A stretch of DNA of 64,000 bases, taken from positions 1,302,001-1,366,000 of the forward strand of contig NZ_AGBX01000001.1 in assembly GCF_000225825.1 (NCBI RefSeq), read 5' to 3'. Positions 6,840-15,779 of this stretch are shown one piece after another (position 1 is the first letter of the stretch; each line of letters starts with the position of its first letter). The notes beneath the pieces were generated by a model. That model saw only the letters and a program-made list of their open reading frames with translations. It was not told where the DNA came from and ran no database searches. Made by a program: the position numbers and the translations under genes. The stretch comes from Brachybacterium squillarum M-6-3 (GTDB lineage Bacteria > Actinomycetota > Actinomycetes > Actinomycetales > Dermabacteraceae).

Positions 6840-9536
6840 ATGACCATCCCCTCCACCACGCCGGCCGGCCCGCGCGCGGACCTCCCCACCGCCGCGCCGA
6901 TCACCGCGCAGGACGCCACCACCGCCGGACCCGTCGTCCCCGCGGACACCGACGCGCGCATCGTCGTCATCGGCGCCGGCGTCGTCGGCGCGGCCCTGGC
7001 CCGCCTGCTCACCGAGCGTGGCTGCACCGACGTCACCGTCATCGACCAGGGCCCCCTGCCCACGCCCGGCGGCTCCTCCTCCCATGCGCCCGGCTTCGTG
7101 TTCCAGACCAACGGCTCGCGCACCATGTGCCGCCTGGCGCAGCGCACCCTCGACATGCTCGACGGCATGGAGCTGGACGGGAAGGCCCTGGTCGACCGCG
7201 TCGGCGGCCTCGAACTCGCCACCACCGACGGCCAGCTCACCGAGCTGAAGCGCCGCCACGGCTACGCCACGGCCTGGGGCGTGCCCGCCGAACTCATCGG
7301 CCCCGAGAAGGTCGCCGAACTCTGGCCCGGCCTGGACACCAGCCTCGTCCTCGGCGCCCTGCACACGCCCACCGACGCCGTCGTCCACTCCTCCTGGGCC
7401 GTCGAGGCGCAGCTCAAGGCCGCAGAGGCCGGCGGCGCCACCGTCCTCGGCCTCACCCGCGCCGTCGACGTCACCACCGAGGACGGCCACGTCACCGGCG
7501 TCGTCGTTGAACCCGCCACCTCCCAGGAGCAGACCGGCGAGCCCCGCACCCTCCCCGCCGACGTCGTCATCGCCACCGGCGGCATCTGGGGCCCACTGCT
7601 GGGCCGGATCGGCGGACTCCGCCTGCCCATGCACCCGATGGAGCACGGCTACGCCTGGACCGCCGAGGTGGACGAGCTGCCCGGCACCACCGCCGACGGC
7701 ACGCCCCTGCACCACAAGCAGTCCGCCCGCCCGATGATCCGCCACCAGGGCTCCGGCCTGTACTTCCGCGAGTTCAACAAGCGCATCGGCATCGGCGCCT
7801 ACGAGCATCCGGCGCTGCCGCTGCCCCCGGAAGACATCACCGACACCGATCACCTGCTGGCCGGTGGCCAGGAGCCCGCCAAGCGCGAGTTCACCCCCGG
7901 CGACTTCGCCTTCTGCCACGCCGAGGTGGCGCGACTGTTCCCCGCCATCCAGGACCTGCCGCTGGAGGACGAGTTCAACGGCGTCTTCTCCTTCACGCCC
8001 GACGGCGGCCCGCTGCTCGGCCCCTCACCGCGGCTGGAGGGCTTCTGGTCCGCGCAGGCCATCTGGGTCACCCAGTCCGCGGCCTGCGCCGAGGTGGTGG
8101 CCGACTGGATCCTGAGCGGCGACCCCGGGATCGACACCCACGAGCTGGACCTGGCCCGCTTCGACCCGGCGCTGCTCTCGCGCACCTGGATCCGCGAGCG
8201 CGCCGCCGAGAACTACGACGAGGTGTACGACGTGCACTTCCCGCGGCAGACCACTCTGGTCACCCGCGGCCTCAAGACCAGCCCGTTCTACCCGCGCATC
8301 CAGGCCGCAGGCGGCGTGTTCAACGAAGCGAACGGGTGGGAGCTGCCGCAGTGGCACGCCTCCAACGCCGCGATCTTCTCCGACCCCGGCTTCCGCTCCC
8401 GCCCCGTGCGGGACTTCGCCGAGGGCGCGCCGACGGACATCGCCGACCTGCCGGGCCTGGCGGAGGAGGTGCCCGTGGTGGTGCCCCGCCGCGACGCCTG
8501 GGACCAGGTGAACTGGTCGCCGATCGTCGCCGCCGAGGCCTGGGCCACCCGCAACCGCGTCGCGATGTACGACATGAGTTCGCTGACGCGTCTGCGGGTG
8601 CGTGGCCCTGGGGCGACTGCCTGGGTGAGCTACCAGTGCTCGAACGCGGTGATCAAGAAGCCCGGCGGCGTCACCTACGCGCTGATGCTCGACGAGCGCG
8701 GGGGCATCCTCTCCGACGTCACGGTCACCCGCCTGGCCCCGCAGGAGTACCTGATCGGCGCCAACGGGGCGCTGGACGTGGACCGCCTTAGCCGCCTGCT
8801 GCCCGAGGACGGGAGCGTGGTGCTGGACGACATCACCACCTCTACCTGCTGCCTGGGCCTGTGGGGCCCCCACGCCCGCGACGTGCTCGAACCCCTCACC
8901 GAGGGCGACATCAGCCACGAGGGCCTGAGCTACTTCAAAGCCGCCCGTATCCGTGTGGCCGGGGTGCCCGTGCTCGCCGCCCGCGTGAGCTACGTGGGGG
9001 AGCTGGGCTGGGAGCTCACCACCGAAGCCGCCCACGGCCTGCGCCTCTGGGACAAGATCGCCGCCGCCGGCGCGCGCTACGGCATCGTCCCCGCCGGCCG
9101 CGCCGCCTTCAACTCGCTGCGCCTGGAGAAGGGCTACCGCTCCTGGGGCTCGGACATGACCAGCGAAGACACCCCCGACGACGCCGGCCTCGGCTTCGCC
9201 GTCCGCATGGATAAGAAGAACGGCTTCGTGGGCCGAGACGCACTGGCCGAGCAGCCCAGCCGCGGCCGCAAGCTGGTGGCCCTGGGCATGCGTATGGATG
9301 CTGGCCGCCCCGAGCCGGGATCGCCGGTGCTTGACGCCGACGGGTCTACGGTCGGCTGGGTGACCAGCGCGGACTTCGGGTACGTCACGGGACAGGTCCT
9401 GGCACTGGCCTGGGTGCCGAGCGAGCTGGCCGCGGAGGGGACGACGCTCGGCATCCAGCGGCTCGGCCGGGTGCAGCCCGCCTGGGTGCTCGCGGAGCCG
9501 GTGTACGACGGGGGGATGGAGCGGATTCGGCGGTGA
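6840..9536 (+). CDS. FAD-dependent oxidoreductase/aminomethyltransferase, dimethylglycine dehydrogenase-like
   Basis: An 898-residue two-part enzyme. The start at 6840 has GAGGAG upstream and leaves a 40-residue Pro/Ala leader before the FAD fold; ATG 6780 is a possible longer start. The N-terminal FAD-binding oxidoreductase has ARIVVIGAGVVGAALARLL and SSSHAPGFVFQTNGS, the region where this family carries its flavin-linking residues. The C-terminal half (from about residue 560) is a GcvT-like tetrahydrofolate domain (YQCSNAVIKKPGGVTYALML, SYVGELGWEL, LRLEKGYRSWGSDM). This layout fits dimethylglycine or sarcosine dehydrogenase, which demethylates the substrate and passes the C1 unit to folate. 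With the betaine demethylase and sarcosine oxidase genes nearby, dimethylglycine to sarcosine is the likely step. Confidence 0.85.
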   Translation: MTIPSTTPAGPRADLPTAAPITAQDATTAGPVVPADTDARIVVIGAGVVGAALARLLTERGCTDVTVIDQGPLPTPGGSSSHAPGFVFQTNGSRTMCRLAQRTLDMLDGMELDGKALVDRVGGLELATTDGQLTELKRRHGYATAWGVPAELIGPEKVAELWPGLDTSLVLGALHTPTDAVVHSSWAVEAQLKAAEAGGATVLGLTRAVDVTTEDGHVTGVVVEPATSQEQTGEPRTLPADVVIATGGIWGPLLGRIGGLRLPMHPMEHGYAWTAEVDELPGTTADGTPLHHKQSARPMIRHQGSGLYFREFNKRIGIGAYEHPALPLPPEDITDTDHLLAGGQEPAKREFTPGDFAFCHAEVARLFPAIQDLPLEDEFNGVFSFTPDGGPLLGPSPRLEGFWSAQAIWVTQSAACAEVVADWILSGDPGIDTHELDLARFDPALLSRTWIRERAAENYDEVYDVHFPRQTTLVTRGLKTSPFYPRIQAAGGVFNEANGWELPQWHASNAAIFSDPGFRSRPVRDFAEGAPTDIADLPGLAEEVPVVVPRRDAWDQVNWSPIVAAEAWATRNRVAMYDMSSLTRLRVRGPGATAWVSYQCSNAVIKKPGGVTYALMLDERGGILSDVTVTRLAPQEYLIGANGALDVDRLSRLLPEDGSVVLDDITTSTCCLGLWGPHARDVLEPLTEGDISHEGLSYFKAARIRVAGVPVLAARVSYVGELGWELTTEAAHGLRLWDKIAAAGARYGIVPAGRAAFNSLRLEKGYRSWGSDMTSEDTPDDAGLGFAVRMDKKNGFVGRDALAEQPSRGRKLVALGMRMDAGRPEPGSPVLDADGSTVGWVTSADFGYVTGQVLALAWVPSELAAEGTTLGIQRLGRVQPAWVLAEPVYDGGMERIRR

Positions 9537-9911
9537 GTGCCGCCGTTGCGAATCTGACGGCCCCGGAGCGCCTGCGCACCTCGCGACGGCGTTGATCCCT
9601 CTCGCGTGGCGCGCGAGAGCCTTCCGAACGGGTTGCCTGTGCTGGGTACGCCTCTCGCAACGCGTCTCCGACACCTGGACCTTCTGGACCGCCGGAACAC
9701 CTGCGCCAGGAGGTACGGGACGACGCCGGTCGGTGACCTCCTGACGATGCGGACGACACTGCAGATGCGTCCTCGCCGGGTTGTACGGAGCTCCCGGAGA
9801 ACTCCGGAGGAGGAGCAGATCCGCCCGCGGCGACGGGCGGGACTGCTACAGAGGACGTGTCCCATCGATCCGACCGCTCATCCATCCCACCCTTCCACGA
9901 TCTCGGCCATG
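9537..9911. other. Gene-free stretch left of the IS30 element
   Basis: No open frame here has a ribosome binding site or recognisable protein similarity. The sequence is of host-like GC, and I see no terminator with a clear stem. It may hold remnants of the DNA the island replaced. Confidence 0.5.
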
Positions 9912-9937
9912 GGTGGTGTCAAGGCGTGGAAGCAACA
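9912..9937 (+). repeat. IS30 terminal inverted repeat, left
   Basis: Pairs with 10992-11017. Its outer nine bases GGTGGTGTC and inner block AGCAACA match exactly; mismatches are in the middle. Confidence 0.9.
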
Positions 9938-10953
9938 TGAGGTTCGCCGACCAGTAGCCGGGTGAAGGCCTCTGTCGGGGTGAGGTAGCCCAGCCGGCGG
10001 CGGGGGCGGTTGTTGATCTCTTCAGCGATGGCGGTGAGGTAGGGCTGGTGGTCGGGGATTCTCGTGCCCTTGGGCAGGTACTCCCGGTAGAGCCGATTGG
10101 TGTTCTCATTCGATGGTCGCTGCCAGGGCGAGTGGGGGTCGGCGAAGTAGACCGGCATCGCGGTCGCGAGGGTGACCTTGGCGTGCTGGGCCATCTCGGA
10201 GCCCTGGTCCCAGGCCAGCGAGGACCGCATCATCGCCGGGAGGTCGTTGAAGTACTCGATCACCGCATCCGCAGTCGACTCTGCGTGCTTCGAGGGCAGG
10301 GCGAGCAGTCCGGTGAAGCCGCTCATCCGCTCCACCAGCGTCGCCGCGCACGAGGCGCCGTTCTTCCCGATGATCAGGTCCCCTTCCCAGTGCCCCGGGA
10401 CCCGGCGCTCGGCGGCGTCTTCGCCCCGCTCGCTGAGCGGAATCATCCCGACGATCGGCCCGCCCCGGGACTGACCCGTCGTGCGGGGCTGCCGCGTGGT
10501 CCGCTTGGATTGCAGGAAGATGCCCTTGCGGGCGAGTTCTCCGCGGGGGATGGCGTAGATGTACTGGTAGATCGCCTCACCGGAGACGGTCTGGCCTGCT
10601 GCGTCGGGAGAGTTGCCCATGGGTTCAACGGTCGGGTCTGCGGCCTCCAGGCGCAAGCGGCCCGCGATCTCGTTCGGCGTCCACGACGCGATCAGGTCGG
10701 CCTCCACACGGGCCTGCAGCACTGGGTCAGCGGCGACCTTCCGGACCTGGGGTCGGGCTCGGCGGCGCTGGGCGGTCACGTCTGCGGTCACGGCCTGGTA
10801 GCCGCGAGTCTTGGTGGTGTTGCGGTGGATCTCCCGGGAGATCACCGAGGGGCATCGCCCCAGGTGGCGGGCGATTCTCCGGACTCCCCAGCCTGCCTTC
10901 GTGGCGGTGGAGATCTCCGACCGGTCCGAGAATGTCAACGCCATCCGCACCAT
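9919..10953 (-). CDS. IS30-family transposase
   Basis: A 344-residue transposase. The N-terminal helix-turn-helix has MALTFSDRSEISTATKAGWG and IARHLGRCPSVISREIHRN. The DDE catalytic triad is readable: Asp in HWEGDLIIGKN, Asp in LAWDQGSEMAQH, and Glu in PWQRPSNENTNRLYREYLPKG. The C-terminus has the usual NNRPRRRLGYLTPTEAF. ATG 10953 is taken; ATG 10944 (MALTFS) is also possible. No frameshift or stop interrupts it, so the element is probably active. It reads toward the dehydrogenase gene, and its 3' end runs into the left inverted repeat. Confidence 0.92.
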   Translation of the reverse strand: MVRMALTFSDRSEISTATKAGWGVRRIARHLGRCPSVISREIHRNTTKTRGYQAVTADVTAQRRRARPQVRKVAADPVLQARVEADLIASWTPNEIAGRLRLEAADPTVEPMGNSPDAAGQTVSGEAIYQYIYAIPRGELARKGIFLQSKRTTRQPRTTGQSRGGPIVGMIPLSERGEDAAERRVPGHWEGDLIIGKNGASCAATLVERMSGFTGLLALPSKHAESTADAVIEYFNDLPAMMRSSLAWDQGSEMAQHAKVTLATAMPVYFADPHSPWQRPSNENTNRLYREYLPKGTRIPDHQPYLTAIAEEINNRPRRRLGYLTPTEAFTRLLVGEPHVASTP

Positions 10954-10991
10954 CTGGCCACCCCGATCGATCGACCCCTGCCGACCAGGGG

Positions 10992-11017
10992 TGTTGCTAC
11001 GACGCTAAGACACCACC
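10992..11017 (-). repeat. IS30 terminal inverted repeat, right
   Basis: Reverse-complement partner of 9912-9937, followed directly by the duplicated ATG target triplet at 11018-11020. Confidence 0.9.
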
Positions 11018-11259
11018 ATGCACCAGTCCCGACTGTCCGATGCGTCGCTGATTCGCCGATCTCTGGACTCTTCATCGATCCGGCCCCGGAGACCGCACGT
11101 CGAGGGCAGCGCCTCCTCCGGTCACGCACGCGTGCCGGACCTCCCGAGGCCAAGCGGGTACGGATGACGGCGACTGACGGATAGGGAACCTGACCTGGGA
11201 AGTCGGACGTGAAAGTGCCCGACCTCGCGTCGAGAACTTCCGACTCCATCCGCTCCGCG

Positions 11260-12030
11260 TCATCGGAGATATCGACTCCTACCGCACGCTAAGCCGAGAG
11301 GCTCACCATGAGCGCAAGGACGCACTCGCCACGCGATCACACGCGTGACATCGACGTCCTGCTGGAACATCCCGAGCAATGAGCACGCCCTGAGGCTATT
11401 GCTGGGAGCCTTCCCGCGAAAACGTCCGTGGAGAGATCCGCTGTTCCTTTCGGAGGCGAAGTCATTCACGCGAATATTCGAGAGCTTGGTGAGCGCTTGG
11501 CCACTGCGACATAAGGCCTTGTAGCATGCCTCCTTGGCGGAGAATAGAAGGATCTCTTCGACAGAATTCATCGATTCATGCTTCAGGCTGGTTCTGATCT
11601 CTTCGTACTCAGCGTCGGTGGCGATGGCCGAACGCACTTCATCGGGCAGGCGACGATGGACCTCTATGTCGACGCCCAGGCCGGGAACGTCATCACGCAT
11701 CGCTATGCCGGCGGCGCAGAACGGTCTGCTGTGGCTCAAACTGCCGACGACCTCGGAAGATGGCCAGACGGGTTCTCCGCTTCTTCCCTTGAGTACCGGC
11801 CCGGGCGGCAGCCCTCCTGTCGCCATGGCCGCCCGCGCACACGCACGCGCACCTGAGTAGGCGATCCTCCGTGACGCAGAGGCCGAATGCATCGCGCGCC
11901 GCTCTGAGACGTGGAGGTCTGACTCTGAGTGGAACCGCCCCTCTGCCCAGATGAACGGAGGCGGTGAGGCGCCAGCGAGGTGAGGGGAGAAAGGACTCCA
12001 GACCGTGGCCACGTCCTGGCCCGGGCTCAC
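11260..12030 (-). CDS. 4'-phosphopantetheinyl transferase, EntD/Sfp-type
   Basis: A 256-residue enzyme that should load phosphopantetheine onto the polyketide ACP. The GTG start at 12030 overlaps the stop of the upstream gene by 4 bases (GTGA); a longer frame upstream would lie entirely over the neighbouring gene. Family landmarks: RACARAAMATGG, GEPVWPSSEVVGSLSHS, the metal-binding GLGVDIE (Asp121, Glu123) and FSAKEACYKAL (Glu167, Lys171). It is the last gene of the polyketide operon; its presence suggests the operon carries its own ACP-activating enzyme. Its GC is low for this genome and matches the rest of the operon. Confidence 0.88.
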   Translation of the reverse strand: MSPGQDVATVWSPFSPHLAGASPPPFIWAEGRFHSESDLHVSERRAMHSASASRRIAYSGARACARAAMATGGLPPGPVLKGRSGEPVWPSSEVVGSLSHSRPFCAAGIAMRDDVPGLGVDIEVHRRLPDEVRSAIATDAEYEEIRTSLKHESMNSVEEILLFSAKEACYKALCRSGQALTKLSNIRVNDFASERNSGSLHGRFRGKAPSNSLRACSLLGMFQQDVDVTRVIAWRVRPCAHGEPLGLACGRSRYLR

Positions 12031-12374
12031 AGGAGCCACGCGGTGAGGCTGTGGACGACGACCGCTGCGGCGGCGCCGCCCACCATTCCCCATTCCTTCT
12101 TCCCTGCTCCGATGACGACGTCGACGACCTGTACACCTGCGGCGGCGACCAGGACAATCGTGGCGGGCCATGGGTCGGTCGAGCCCATGAAGGGGAGGAC
12201 TCCCGCGAGGATCCCGAAGGGGATCGCTCTGGCCGCGTACATCCGAGCGAAGAATAGCTCTCCGGCGACCACGTGACGGGAGCCGCTGAACATTGTCGGT
12301 CGCGCGAGCGCGAGGATGGCGGCGACCACTGTCGACAGCGAGATGACGGCGTTAATGATGTGCAGTATCAGCAT
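12027..12374 (-). CDS. DUF4267-like small membrane protein
   Basis: A 115-residue, very hydrophobic protein (MLILHIINAVISLSTVVAAI onward) with about four membrane helices and a short loop FSGSRHVVAGELFFARMYAA. The pattern of a first helix, an FxR-type loop and GILAGVLPF resembles the DUF4267 family. The start is 7 bases after the ligase stop, and its end overlaps the PPTase start. No transport or catalytic motif is visible. A membrane role in the polyketide pathway is possible because it is the only membrane protein in the operon. Confidence 0.7.
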   Translation of the reverse strand: MLILHIINAVISLSTVVAAILALARPTMFSGSRHVVAGELFFARMYAARAIPFGILAGVLPFMGSTDPWPATIVLVAAAGVQVVDVVIGAGKKEWGMVGGAAAAVVVHSLTAWLL

Positions 12375-12381
12375 TGGGTCC

Positions 12382-13959
12382 CTACTTTTCGGTGAGTGCA
12401 TCAAGATCGATGGATCCCGCGCGTTCGTAGTTCGCTGTGCGAAGCAGTGGTGCGGCTGCCAGGATGGCTTTCCTGTCGACCTTCCCGTTGATCGGGAGCC
12501 GTGGAAGACGGTCGACGAAGTAGATCTCTCCGTTCTCCCTGAGACCCTCAAGCTCGTCAAGGAGTGGATCGTCGCCTGTGACGGCACTCCCGGCATCGTG
12601 CCGAACCAAGAATACGACGAGGTCCGTGGAATCCTGGCAACTGTCCTTTTCCAGCGCCACGCCCGCCTCCTTGACGGACGCGTACGTTTCCAGTCGGCGT
12701 TCGATCTCGGATGGAGAAATGACTTCACCGTTCCTGTACCCGATGTCGACGAGCCGATCAATGACGAAGAGATGTCCGTCATCGCTGAGCCGACCGACGT
12801 CACCGGTCATGAACCATCCGCCTTTGGCGAACGGCTCGAGATCGGGTCGATTCGTGTACCCCGTCATCATCTGCGGTCCCCGGATCTCGACCTCACCGAC
12901 GGTTCCGAATGGCACGGGCTCCCGGCTGTTCGCGTCCACGATCCGAGTCTCTGTGTTCGGAAGGCTCCTCCCGACCGAGCCGTGCACAGGACGATCGGGA
13001 TCGTCGACGTGCGAATGGTAGGCAGATTCTGTCTGACCGTATCCCTGGAACATCTTGACAGAGAATATTCGCTCGAGCCTGTCGCTGAGGGAGGGCGAGA
13101 GTGCCTTGGATCCGCACGAGAAGTACTTCACGGACGCGAACATTTCCGGTGCTAGGCCCTCTGCTTCCGCGAGACGCCCGAAAAGTGAAGGAATACCGTA
13201 GAAGTGAGTCACCCCGCAGCGCTCCAATCGCTCTGCGATGGCATGTGCGTCTCGGACCGGATCGATGACGAATGCCGCGCCGGCTGCGATCGCAGCGTTG
13301 AGATGCAAAGGGTTCAGGATGGGCATATTCGGGTAGATCACCGACGTGGAGTCGAAGCGGTGGCCCGCTCCGACCATGAACGCGTTGGAGACGATGTTCC
13401 GGTGGGAGAGACGGACGCACTTGGAGGGGCCCGTCGTCCCGCTGGTGAACGCGAGCACTGCCGGATCGCTTGGGTCGGGCGCAGGCGATCCCTCCGGAGC
13501 CTTCTCGGTGATGGGGATCCCGACCTCGTCGATCACGGTCGTGAGCCCGAGGGTTCGGATGGTCTGCGCAAAGGGGCCGAGTCTCTCGCGTGTCTGATGG
13601 TCGAGAATCAGGAGATCGGGCCGTGTCTCCTCGATGGCCCTGGTGAGCTCGGCGCCGGGCTTCGGAGGCATTAGGCCCACCATGACGGCTCCGGCGCGGA
13701 GCACTGCGTAATAGGCGATGACCCCGTCCAGGCTCGGGCTCCAGGTGACACCGACGCGTGTCCAGCGGTTCCCACCGACCAGCGGGCGAAGTGTCGCGGC
13801 CACCATGTCGATGCGCTGGTCCAATTCCTCGTAGGTGGTCGTCGTACCGCGATCGATGATTGCAATGGAATCCGGGAAGCGGGTCGCTGAGGCTTGGACG
13901 AGTTCTGCGACCACGATCTCTGGTATGCGCATTGTCGAATCGGGCGCGGGATGACTCAT
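12382..13959 (-). CDS. AMP-forming acyl-CoA/acyl-ACP ligase (ANL superfamily)
   Basis: A 525-residue adenylate-forming enzyme. Motifs in order: FTSGTTGPSK (171-180, phosphate loop), GYGQTE (306-311), TGD (385-387), VDIGYRNGEVISPSEIE (near 404-420, hinge region) and the C-terminal PINGKVDRKAI with the catalytic Lys493. CAGGAGAG precedes the start. It activates a carboxylic acid as acyl-AMP and transfers it to CoA or an ACP thiol. In this operon it may supply or recycle a starter acyl unit or join the finished polyketide to another part; the substrate cannot be read from the sequence. The usual Gly-Gly of the hinge is Arg-Asn here. Confidence 0.88.
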   Translation of the reverse strand: MSHPAPDSTMRIPEIVVAELVQASATRFPDSIAIIDRGTTTTYEELDQRIDMVAATLRPLVGGNRWTRVGVTWSPSLDGVIAYYAVLRAGAVMVGLMPPKPGAELTRAIEETRPDLLILDHQTRERLGPFAQTIRTLGLTTVIDEVGIPITEKAPEGSPAPDPSDPAVLAFTSGTTGPSKCVRLSHRNIVSNAFMVGAGHRFDSTSVIYPNMPILNPLHLNAAIAAGAAFVIDPVRDAHAIAERLERCGVTHFYGIPSLFGRLAEAEGLAPEMFASVKYFSCGSKALSPSLSDRLERIFSVKMFQGYGQTESAYHSHVDDPDRPVHGSVGRSLPNTETRIVDANSREPVPFGTVGEVEIRGPQMMTGYTNRPDLEPFAKGGWFMTGDVGRLSDDGHLFVIDRLVDIGYRNGEVISPSEIERRLETYASVKEAGVALEKDSCQDSTDLVVFLVRHDAGSAVTGDDPLLDELEGLRENGEIYFVDRLPRLPINGKVDRKAILAAAPLLRTANYERAGSIDLDALTEK

Positions 13960-13985
13960 AATTGCTCTCCTGGGTTGTCTCGGCT

Positions 13986-14429
13986 TCAGCCGAATGGAGA
14001 AATAGACCGAAACTGGATACTCAGCGTTCCGCCCGCATCACGGGCGATGAGGTCGTCGCAGATGACGCTCGCGAGAATCGAAGTCTGCCCCTGCCTCGGG
14101 GTCTGCAGGATCAGGACGCGGGACAGAGCCCCCGTCAGACCGTTCGCCAGCTGGCGCGTGGAACGTGTGTACATGAGGTGCCGGGACTGGAGTCCCGCCT
14201 CGTGTCGCCGTGCAAAGTTCTCCAGCGCGGTCGTGTGAATGTTCTGACGGCCCGTCAAGCGGCTGCCGTTCACCGAGTTGACCACGATCGCCTTCTCCCC
14301 GAATGTGGAGGAGTATGCTGAGATGTCGCCCTCGTCGATGCCCTGGGTCTGTCGGGCGTAGAACTGACTGATCGCGAAGAAGCTATCCCGCGGATCTTTC
14401 GAATGCAGGTCCGTGTTCTCATCTCCCAT
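13986..14429 (-). CDS. SnoaL-like (NTF2-fold) protein, second of a tandem pair
   Basis: A 147-residue protein of the NTF2/SnoaL fold: an early helix ISQFYARQTQGIDEGDISAY, an acidic segment, then strands ending in TLSIQFRSISPFG. The N-terminal pattern FYxxxxxxIDEGDI is shared with the next gene upstream, so the two look like duplicates. The start ATG at 14429 overlaps the end of that gene by 11 bases. Members in aromatic polyketide clusters act as ring cyclases or hydroxylases; the exact role here is open. Another possibility is a heteromeric complex between the two paralogs. Confidence 0.75.
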   Translation of the reverse strand: MGDENTDLHSKDPRDSFFAISQFYARQTQGIDEGDISAYSSTFGEKAIVVNSVNGSRLTGRQNIHTTALENFARRHEAGLQSRHLMYTRSTRQLANGLTGALSRVLILQTPRQGQTSILASVICDDLIARDAGGTLSIQFRSISPFG

Positions 14430-14829
14430 CGAAAGTGATCTCCCGTCTCCGGACTTTCCAGCAGGTCGTTCGGACGAGGTGGTCCTGCATGACGGTGGAC
14501 AGCAGCGTGGGCTGGGACCCGTCGGGTTCGACCGCGACCACCAGCACGTAGGACCGGACCTCGGCCGAGTCCTCCGTCGAATGCAGGATGTGGACCGCCG
14601 ACTGAAGGTGCCGGTTGACGACGCCCCGCTCGCGACGGGAGCGGTGGGCGGCGACAGCTTTCTCCCGGATCTCGTCGGCGGATGCAAGTTCGGCCGTCGG
14701 GGACGAGAACTCTGCCTCGGACTCGAAATCCAAGGCCCAACCCTTGATGTCACCTTCGTCGATGCGTGAGAAATGTTCACCATAGAACTGGAGAATGCTC
14801 GGCAGGTACCGGCCTTTTGCCTCTGTCAT
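14419..14829 (-). CDS. SnoaL-like (NTF2-fold) protein, first of a tandem pair
   Basis: A 136-residue protein. The start at 14829 (MTEAKGRYLPSILQFYGEHF) overlaps the MBL-hydrolase gene by 4 bases and is preferred to an upstream start that would overlap it by 79. The shared pattern FYGEHFSRIDEGDIKGW matches its downstream neighbour. It contains the helix-strand order of NTF2-like proteins, with HLQSAVHILHSTEDSAEV and SYVLVVAVEPDG in the sheet region. Likely a small cyclase-like or binding component of the polyketide pathway; catalytic residues cannot be assigned by eye. Confidence 0.75.
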   Translation of the reverse strand: MTEAKGRYLPSILQFYGEHFSRIDEGDIKGWALDFESEAEFSSPTAELASADEIREKAVAAHRSRRERGVVNRHLQSAVHILHSTEDSAEVRSYVLVVAVEPDGSQPTLLSTVMQDHLVRTTCWKVRRREITFDGR

Positions 14830-15779
14830 CCTTGTTGTGTCCCTTCTGGGCTCGTGGACCCTTCTTGAATCGGGCCCGGTCCCTCGTGGCGTCGGACCTT
14901 CCATGTCTCCATGACGGCGAGATTTTCGACGATGTCGAAGTCCCCGTCGGCTCCGAGGTCCGCGAAGGCCCTGGCGATATTCGCAATGTTTCTCTCTGGA
15001 TCGACTCCGACGCCGACCGTGCCGCGCTCGAATTCCTCGGCGGTTTTCCAGACGCTCGCACCCCTGCTGAGGCCTTTCTCCGCATACTCCAGGACATCAT
15101 GCAGATAGCCGAGGGTGCCTCGGAGAATTTCTGGGCCCCCGACCGCGCCGTGGCCGGGAACCACTGTCTCAGGGTGGAGTTCGAGCAAGAATTCGAGTGA
15201 CTCGATGGAACCTAGGATGGATCCCATGAGGACGAATGGAGTGACGCCGTTCCAGGCGATATCTCCGGTGAACACGACTCCTTCGGCGGGGGCGTAGACA
15301 GTGAGGTCGCTCGCGGTATGGGCGTGTCGGAACTCGTTGAGCTCGAGTCCGCCCCAATCGGTAGGAAGATGCTCCCGAGGGGAGACCAGCCGAGTCGGGG
15401 GGGTGACGCGGACGTCCCCGAAATCGATCATCGGCTGCCGGCGGACGAGGTCATCCCCTGAGATCTCCATCAGTTCGGCAGTCACCTGCGTCCCGATGAT
15501 CTCTCCGTCCTCGAAGATTGAGTTGCCGAACGTGTGATCGCCATGGAAGTGGGTATTGATGACACTGATCGACGTCGCGCCGAGTCCCTCGATCGCACGG
15601 CGAAGCTGGCGATTCCTCGATTCTGTCGCGAAAGTATCGATCAGTGCGACCGACCCGACCTCGTCCAGCTGGACGATGCCTACGTTGCTCTGACACCAGG
15701 AGCCTGGCAGTTGTTGACAGGCGAAGATGTGGTCGCTGAGGCGGCGCGCGGACCTACCCCCATCACGCACTCGGTTCAT
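14826..15779 (-). CDS. MBL-fold metallohydrolase
   Basis: A 317-residue metallo-beta-lactamase-fold protein. The start at 15779 overlaps the stop of the aromatase/cyclase gene by 4 bases (ATGA). The zinc motif THFHGDH is at residues 76-82, followed by a later His (FRHAHTASDL), FTGDIAWNG and VPGHGAVGG, so all usual metal ligands are present. Enzymes of this fold near polyketide synthases can hydrolyse thioesters or lactones, or release and cyclise chains. Given the absence of a thioesterase in the operon, chain release is a reasonable guess. Its GC matches the operon rather than the surrounding genome. Confidence 0.85.
   Translation of the reverse strand: MNRVRDGGRSARRLSDHIFACQQLPGSWCQSNVGIVQLDEVGSVALIDTFATESRNRQLRRAIEGLGATSISVINTHFHGDHTFGNSIFEDGEIIGTQVTAELMEISGDDLVRRQPMIDFGDVRVTPPTRLVSPREHLPTDWGGLELNEFRHAHTASDLTVYAPAEGVVFTGDIAWNGVTPFVLMGSILGSIESLEFLLELHPETVVPGHGAVGGPEILRGTLGYLHDVLEYAEKGLSRGASVWKTAEEFERGTVGVGVDPERNIANIARAFADLGADGDFDIVENLAVMETWKVRRHEGPGPIQEGSTSPEGTQQG

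Larger units (their letters stand above)
9912..11017. mobile_element. IS30-family insertion sequence, complete (1106 bp)
   Basis: Ends are 26-bp imperfect inverted repeats: 9912-9937 (GGTGGTGTC... AGCAACA) and 10992-11017 on the other strand, with 5 mismatches in 26. The element is flanked on both sides by ATG (9909-9911 and 11018-11020), a 3-bp target duplication as expected for IS30 insertions. One intact transposase gene fills it. Intact ends, duplication and gene suggest a recent insertion. Confidence 0.92.

Noticed and set aside
11018-11259. Remnant of a second transposase or integrase next to the IS30 element.
   Set aside because: Frames on both strands gave no transposase motif.
12316-13155. 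A 279-residue plus-strand frame opposite the ligase gene.
   Set aside because: No domain or ribosome binding site; the ligase frame carries all ANL motifs.
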